A stretch of 64,000 nucleotides of DNA from DASWNP01 sp036399175 (GTDB lineage Bacteria; Acidobacteriota; Blastocatellia; Pyrinomonadales; Pyrinomonadaceae), in contig DASWNP010000005.1 in the NCBI GenBank assembly GCA_036399175.1, positions 1 through 64,000 on the forward strand, in the 5' to 3' direction. Positions 60,222-64,000 of the stretch are shown here, piece after piece (the stretch's first letter is position 1; each line of letters begins with the position of its first letter). The position numbers and the translations under genes were made by a program. Under the pieces are notes generated by a model, which was given only the letters and a program-made list of their open reading frames with translations, had not been told where the DNA came from and did no database searches.

Positions 60222-60440
60222 GACGAGAATTGCGGGCTCGTCTCCCGGGCGACGGTGAAGGGGCGTCATGGCTCGAACATCTCATGTCGAGCCGGGCACG
60301 GCGGAGGCGTAGGCGAGCCAAGCGCTGGCCGAGGCATAGGAAGCTTTCGTCGGCGCAGGCGTCTCTTGTGCGCACGCGAATTTTCTATGGTATATGTTAT
60401 CGAACGGGCAAATTCTCCGACGAAAAAACAGAGACCTTAA

Positions 60441-61625
60441 ATGTCGAAGACCGACGCAACAGGAAAGAGCATCGTCTCCGAAGGCTTCGAGCCGGAGGGA
60501 CGACCGACGTGGGCTGAGATAAATCTGGATGCGCTGGCGGCGAATTTCCGCGCCGTGCGCGAGCGTGTGGGGGCGGGCGTGAAGATGATGGGCGTCGTCA
60601 AGGCCGACGCTTACGGGCACGGGGCGGTGCGCTGCGCGCGGAGGCTGGCGGCGGAGGGCGCAGACTGGTTCGGCGTGGCGCTGCCGGAGGAAGGCGTCCG
60701 GCTGCGCGAGGCCGGAATCCGTCAGCCGATTCTTCTGCTCGGCGGCTTCTGGGAAGGGCAGGCCGAAAGCTGCATCAGGCACGACCTCGTGCCGGTTGTC
60801 TATCGCCTCGACATGGTGAGCGCGCTCGACGAGGCGGCGCGACGCGCGAGCGTCGTGCGCGACGTTCACGTCAAGATTGATACGGGGATGGGTCGGCTCG
60901 GCGTGCGCTACGACGTGGCGAGCGAGTTCGCCGCCGCGCTCCGACGCTTCGAGCACGTTCGCGTCAACGGCGTGATGACACACTTCGCGGCGGCGGACGA
61001 CCCCGACCGCAACTGTTTTACGGAAGAGCAGGTGGCGCGTTTTCGTGAGGCGCAAGAGGCGTTTCGAGAGCAGGGGCACGAGCCCACTTTCGAGGACATG
61101 GCGAACTCTGCCGGGACACTCGCTTTCCCTTCGGCGTGGGGCAACATGGTTCGACCGGGCGGCGTGCTCTACGGTCTCTGGCGCGACGTGCTGCCGCCGC
61201 TCGCCGAGCCGCTCGCGCTTCGAGCCGTGATGTCTGTGCGCTCGCGCATCATCCTTCTCAAGCCGGTTCACAGGGGCGAAACTTTGGGGTACGGATGCAC
61301 CTTCGAGGCTTCGCGCGAGATGCTCGTGGCGACGCTGCCAATCGGATACCACGACGGCTACATGCGCGGGCTGTCGAATCGTGGGCGCGCGGTCGTCGGC
61401 GGCAGGTTCGCTCCGGTGGTCGGGCGCATCTCGATGGATTTGACGCTCCTGGACGTGACGGACGTGCCGGGCGTCGGCGTCGGCGACCGCGTCACGCTGC
61501 TCGGGGAGGACGGCGACCTTTTAGTTCCTGCCGAAGACATCGCCAGTACGGTCGGGACGCTCTCATACGAAGTGACCTGCGGCATCAGCGCGCGCGTGCC
61601 GCGCGTCTATCTTCCGCAGGAGTGA
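60441..61625 (+). CDS. alr: Alanine racemase
   Basis: Alr makes D-alanine for peptidoglycan with PLP. The 394 residues show the PLP-lysine block VVKADAYGHGAVR (Lys about 54), HVKIDTGMGRLGVR, NSAGTLAFP, MVRPGGVLYGLW and the second-subunit tyrosine region LGYGCTFEASREM, with GRISMDLTLLDVTD. It begins about 170 bp from the divergent marR promoter. Confidence 0.95.
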   Translation: MSKTDATGKSIVSEGFEPEGRPTWAEINLDALAANFRAVRERVGAGVKMMGVVKADAYGHGAVRCARRLAAEGADWFGVALPEEGVRLREAGIRQPILLLGGFWEGQAESCIRHDLVPVVYRLDMVSALDEAARRASVVRDVHVKIDTGMGRLGVRYDVASEFAAALRRFEHVRVNGVMTHFAAADDPDRNCFTEEQVARFREAQEAFREQGHEPTFEDMANSAGTLAFPSAWGNMVRPGGVLYGLWRDVLPPLAEPLALRAVMSVRSRIILLKPVHRGETLGYGCTFEASREMLVATLPIGYHDGYMRGLSNRGRAVVGGRFAPVVGRISMDLTLLDVTDVPGVGVGDRVTLLGEDGDLLVPAEDIASTVGTLSYEVTCGISARVPRVYLPQE

Positions 61626-61673
61626 GGCGGGAGATTCGAGCGAGTTTGAAGTGCGTGCTGACGGAAGCGTCAG

Positions 61674-61713
61674 AAGAGGCGTGCGACTACGGCGAGTCGC
61701 ACGCCTCTTTCGT
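61674..61713. terminator. Terminator between alr and tonB
   Basis: AAGAGGCGTGCGACT (61674-61688) pairs with AGTCGCACGCCTCTT (61695-61709), then TCGTTT follows on the plus strand. It serves alr and perhaps the convergent tonB-like gene. Confidence 0.82.
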
Positions 61714-61735
61714 TTGCGGGAAAGGCGAGGGCGCT

Positions 61736-62563
61736 TTATTGAAGCACGAAGTTGTAGGTGATGAAGCCAGACACTTTGACGGGTTGGTTTGTGAGCAGTG
61801 TCGGCGTGAAGCGCACGCGATAGGCCGCCTCGACGGCTGCTTGTCGAAGCAGTGGATGGCCGCCGGTGGCCTGCGCGGAGACGACCTTGCCGCGCTCGTC
61901 AACGAGTATCTGCACGGTGACTATGCCCTGCGCGCGCGCGGCTCTGGCGATGGCCGGATAGGCGGGCGTCGGCTTGTCTATGGCTCTGCCGTTGATGACG
62001 CCGAGCGAAATCGGCCTTCTTTCGACGGGCGGCGCGGGCGTCGCCTTCGGCGTGATGCGCGGCGGTTCCGGCGCATCCTCCGGGTCGCGGACGATGACTC
62101 CGCCGGGCGAGTTGCTGTTCCTCGTGCCGTCGGGGCTGCCGCCGAGCGAAGTCGGGCCGATAGGCCCCGCGTTCTCGACCGGGTCGCTCGTCAGATTACT
62201 GATGGCGACAGGCGTTCCGGCGCGCACCTCTCTGGTTTCGCGGCTGGCGATGCGGTCATCTCGATACGGCGTGATGACGGAGACTTCGGGTCTGGAAGCT
62301 ATCTGCGGCGCGGCGCTGGAGCGCGCGACGGCGCGAGGCGCTTCGCGTGTCTCGGGCGCGGTTTGAGGCTGCGACGGCGGGAAGCGCATAATCATCACCA
62401 CGTCGAACTGCTGTTCTTCGAGGCGCGCATTGTAAGCGTAGATGCTGCCGACGCCCGCGACCATCAGCAGCACGACATAGAAGGCGAGCGTGCCGAGGAA
62501 AAAAGTGCTCTTACGTTTCAGGTCTTTCTTATGCGAGCCTGATTCAATCAAGTTGCCAAACAT
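61736..62563 (-). CDS. TonB family protein (energy transducer)
   Basis: A 275-residue periplasm-spanning protein. One N-terminal transmembrane helix (TLAFYVVLLMVAGVGSIYAY) is followed by a Pro/Arg-rich stretch and the C-terminal TonB domain (TPAYPAIARAARAQGIVTVQILVDERGKV, ATGGHPLLRQAAVEAAYRVRFTPTLL). TonB proteins transmit ion-gradient energy to outer-membrane receptors. No exbB or exbD is adjacent. Confidence 0.9.
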   Translation of the reverse strand: MFGNLIESGSHKKDLKRKSTFFLGTLAFYVVLLMVAGVGSIYAYNARLEEQQFDVVMIMRFPPSQPQTAPETREAPRAVARSSAAPQIASRPEVSVITPYRDDRIASRETREVRAGTPVAISNLTSDPVENAGPIGPTSLGGSPDGTRNSNSPGGVIVRDPEDAPEPPRITPKATPAPPVERRPISLGVINGRAIDKPTPAYPAIARAARAQGIVTVQILVDERGKVVSAQATGGHPLLRQAAVEAAYRVRFTPTLLTNQPVKVSGFITYNFVLQ

Positions 62564-62655
62564 TCTTCTAGTCCTCCCTCACGCCGGTGCCTTCGGGTCG
62601 GGGAGTGCGTCATCAACTTTAGACACCGGCGCGACGCCGTTCGTTCCAGAAATTA

Positions 62656-62840
62656 GACGATGGACGATAGACGATAGACGATGGACAGAAGCAGACGATG
62701 TACAGAAGCAGACAATGGACGATAGACGATGGACGATGGCCTGTCAGTCTCAGCGTCTCTTCTTCTCAATCCTCGTCTCGGAGCCGCTCGCATCCGTCGC
62801 CACTAGTCTATCGTCTATCGTCCATCGTCTATCGTCCATT
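62656..62840. repeat. Heptamer hairpin 17 (GACGATA type), expanded, between divergent genes
   Basis: The left arm (62656-62740) is long and internally duplicated (GACGATG, GACGATA and GACAGAAGCA-like words). The right arm (62805-62840) is the complement. It fills most of the 350-bp gap 62564-62913 between the divergent tonB-like and ferritin-like genes; nothing else was seen there. Confidence 0.8.
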
Positions 62841-62913
62841 TGTATCTTGAGGCGCAAATCTTTTAGGATGAGTCGCTCTTTTCGTGTTCGATAATCGTGG
62901 AGGACAAAGTTTC

Positions 62914-63225
62914 ATGGCGACGAGTGCAGAGTGGCATGAGAATTATGAGAAGATGAGCGAAGAGACGCTTAACTTTTCGCGCGCCATCAAGTCTTTGCAG
63001 GAAGAGCTGGAAGCGGTCGATTGGTACAACCAGCGCGCCGAGGCGACGAAGGACGAGCAGCTTCGGCGCATCCTTGAGCACAACCGCGACGAGGAGGTAG
63101 AGCACGCCATGATGACGCTCGAATACCTGCGCCGCATGAGCGCCGTCTTCGACGAGCACATGCGGACATACCTTTTCAAGACGGGCGACATCGTCGAGAT
63201 AGAGAAAGAGGCGGAAGGCCACTGA
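62914..63225 (+). CDS. Encapsulated-ferritin-like (EncFtn) protein, no shell-targeting tail
   Basis: A 103-residue two-helix ferritin-like protein matching the encapsulated ferritin family, which oxidises iron inside encapsulin nanocompartments. The ferroxidase residues expected for the family are present: Glu30 and Glu33 with Trp37 (EELEAVDWYNQR) and Glu61 with His64 (HNRDEEVEHA). It ends EIEKEAEGH, without the LG-rich tail that directs cargo to the shell. No encapsulin gene is adjacent on either side. The ATG follows GGAGG. The assigned role is iron storage or detoxification. Confidence 0.85.
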   Translation: MATSAEWHENYEKMSEETLNFSRAIKSLQEELEAVDWYNQRAEATKDEQLRRILEHNRDEEVEHAMMTLEYLRRMSAVFDEHMRTYLFKTGDIVEIEKEAEGH

Positions 63226-63242
63226 GAGCCTTCCGCTTTTTC
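63211..63242 (+). terminator. Rho-independent terminator overlapping the end of the EncFtn-like gene
   Basis: GCGGAAGGC (63211-63219) pairs with GCCTTCCGC (63228-63236), followed by TTTTTC. The left stem lies inside the last codons of the gene. Confidence 0.85.
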
Positions 63243-63414
63243 GTTTGAACGAACGCCGGGCTGGTCGCACTTGAATTCATCCGTCGTTGCTCGAAGCGCC
63301 TTCGAGGCTGCATCCCTCAGATTTTCAGGCGAGGGAAGCGCCCTTCTGAAGAACATGCCCGAGCCGAAGCGGCGCGTTTGTTGAAGACGCATTCTCAAAG
63401 GAAAGGATGACAAG

Positions 63415-64000
63415 ATGGTCGAGCAGCTTGCGGCGACGACCGCGATAGCCCGCGAAGAACTGAACCCCTTCAAGATAGCCACACAGCAGTTTGAGCTGGC
63501 CGCCGATTACTTGCAGCTCGACGATTCGCTGCGCCGCGTCCTCAGTAACTCCAAGCGGCAGCTCATCGTCTCCATCCCGGTCAAGATGGATACGGGAGAG
63601 GTGCAGGTCTTCGAGGGCTACAGGGTGCAGCACAACATCGCGCGCGGCCCGGCGAAGGGCGGCATTCGCTATCACCCGCGCGTGACGCTCGACGAAGTCA
63701 AAGCCCTCGCCGCGTGGATGACCTGGAAGTGCGCGACCGTCGGCATCCCTTACGGCGGCGGCAAGGGCGGAGTGGTCTGCGACCCGAAGTCGATGTCGAA
63801 GGGAGAGCTTGAGCGCCTGACGCGTCGGTACGCCTTCGAGATTGCGCCCATCATCGGCCCCGACCGAGACATCCCCGCGCCCGACGTTTACACGGACGAG
63901 CAGACGATGGCCTGGATTATGGACACCATCTCGATGGTGCGCGGGCATACGGAGCTGGGCGTCGTGACGGGCAAGCCCGTCGCGCTCGGCGGCTCTTACG
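63415..64000 (+). CDS. Glu/Leu/Phe/Val dehydrogenase, 5' part
   Basis: The start of a glutamate dehydrogenase-type gene that runs off the window after 195 codons. The translation has the family N-terminus with GYRVQHNIARGPAKGGIRYH (substrate Lys), MTWKCATVGIPYGGGKGG (catalytic Lys), the RRYAFEIAPIIGPDRDIPAPDVYTD block and MVRGHTELGVVTGKP. It converts glutamate to 2-oxoglutarate with release of ammonia. The ATG follows AAAGGAAAGG. The Rossmann domain lies beyond the window. Confidence 0.93.
   Translation, partial: MVEQLAATTAIAREELNPFKIATQQFELAADYLQLDDSLRRVLSNSKRQLIVSIPVKMDTGEVQVFEGYRVQHNIARGPAKGGIRYHPRVTLDEVKALAAWMTWKCATVGIPYGGGKGGVVCDPKSMSKGELERLTRRYAFEIAPIIGPDRDIPAPDVYTDEQTMAWIMDTISMVRGHTELGVVTGKPVALGGSY

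Noticed and set aside
60186..60269. N-terminal transmembrane segment of the MarR protein
   Set aside because: A consensus promoter lies inside this stretch, and MarR proteins lack such a helix.
62656..62840. Possible CRISPR array
   Set aside because: The units are 7 bp with no unique spacers and form an inverted pair; no cas genes are present.

Overview
The window is about 64 kb of GC-rich, densely packed bacterial chromosome. A VWFA-related protein of the type typical of Acidobacteriota (7679-9904), together with large secreted TPR, AMIN and HEAT proteins, points to Acidobacteriota, possibly class Blastocatellia. That placement is inference from protein families; no marker-gene tree could be run.

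Layout. 1-190: end of an rRNA operon (5S rRNA and terminator). 287-13023: glutaminyl cyclotransferase lipoprotein, TgpA-like transglutaminase, rimO, pgpA, serA, the VWFA protein (minus strand), a NatAB-type ABC exporter and a CYTH protein. 13138-18085, minus strand: groES-groEL under CIRCE control, a Fis-type HTH protein, cvpA, purC and a DinB-like protein. 18401-33298, plus strand: an orphan response regulator, two adjacent AMIN/HEAT membrane proteins, uvrB, an FAD-linked oxidase, aroC, an enoyl-CoA hydratase and a TIGR02587/TIGR02588 pair. 33378-38187 is an accessory island: a BrnT/BrnA-like toxin-antitoxin pair that runs in frame with a glycoside hydrolase, then a small integron-type cassette array (three attC-like sites, four small minus-strand genes, no integrase seen) and a 231-bp palindromic element. 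38419-57347 is housekeeping: def, pruA, fmt-rsmB, a PASTA protein, rpe, a BamD-like protein, a TPR protein, a CAP protein, ispE, tRNA-Gln, prs, rplY, pth and rpsF-rpsR-rplI-dnaB. 57454-60221, minus strand: marR, doxX and two pirins with two matching operator-like boxes. 60441-64000: alr, tonB, an encapsulated-ferritin-like gene without a shell gene, and the start of a glutamate dehydrogenase gene.

The most striking non-coding signal is a set of 17 intergenic inverted repeats built from degenerate 7-bp words. The words differ from element to element (TAAATCG-, GTGACAA-, GACGATA-, GATGAAT-, GTGAGCC-, GTCAGCA-, GGGGTTG- and AAAAGGC-like), but the plan is the same: a left arm of tandem heptamers, a short unique loop, and a right arm that is the reverse complement. 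They usually fill the whole gap between co-directional genes. The upstream stop codon often lies inside one arm, and the downstream start codon sits a few bases beyond the other, usually with no Shine-Dalgarno sequence. Some are nested, one family inside the loop of another. In period they resemble the short tandemly repeated heptamers known from filamentous cyanobacteria; I do not know of a description of such paired hairpin forms in this phylum.
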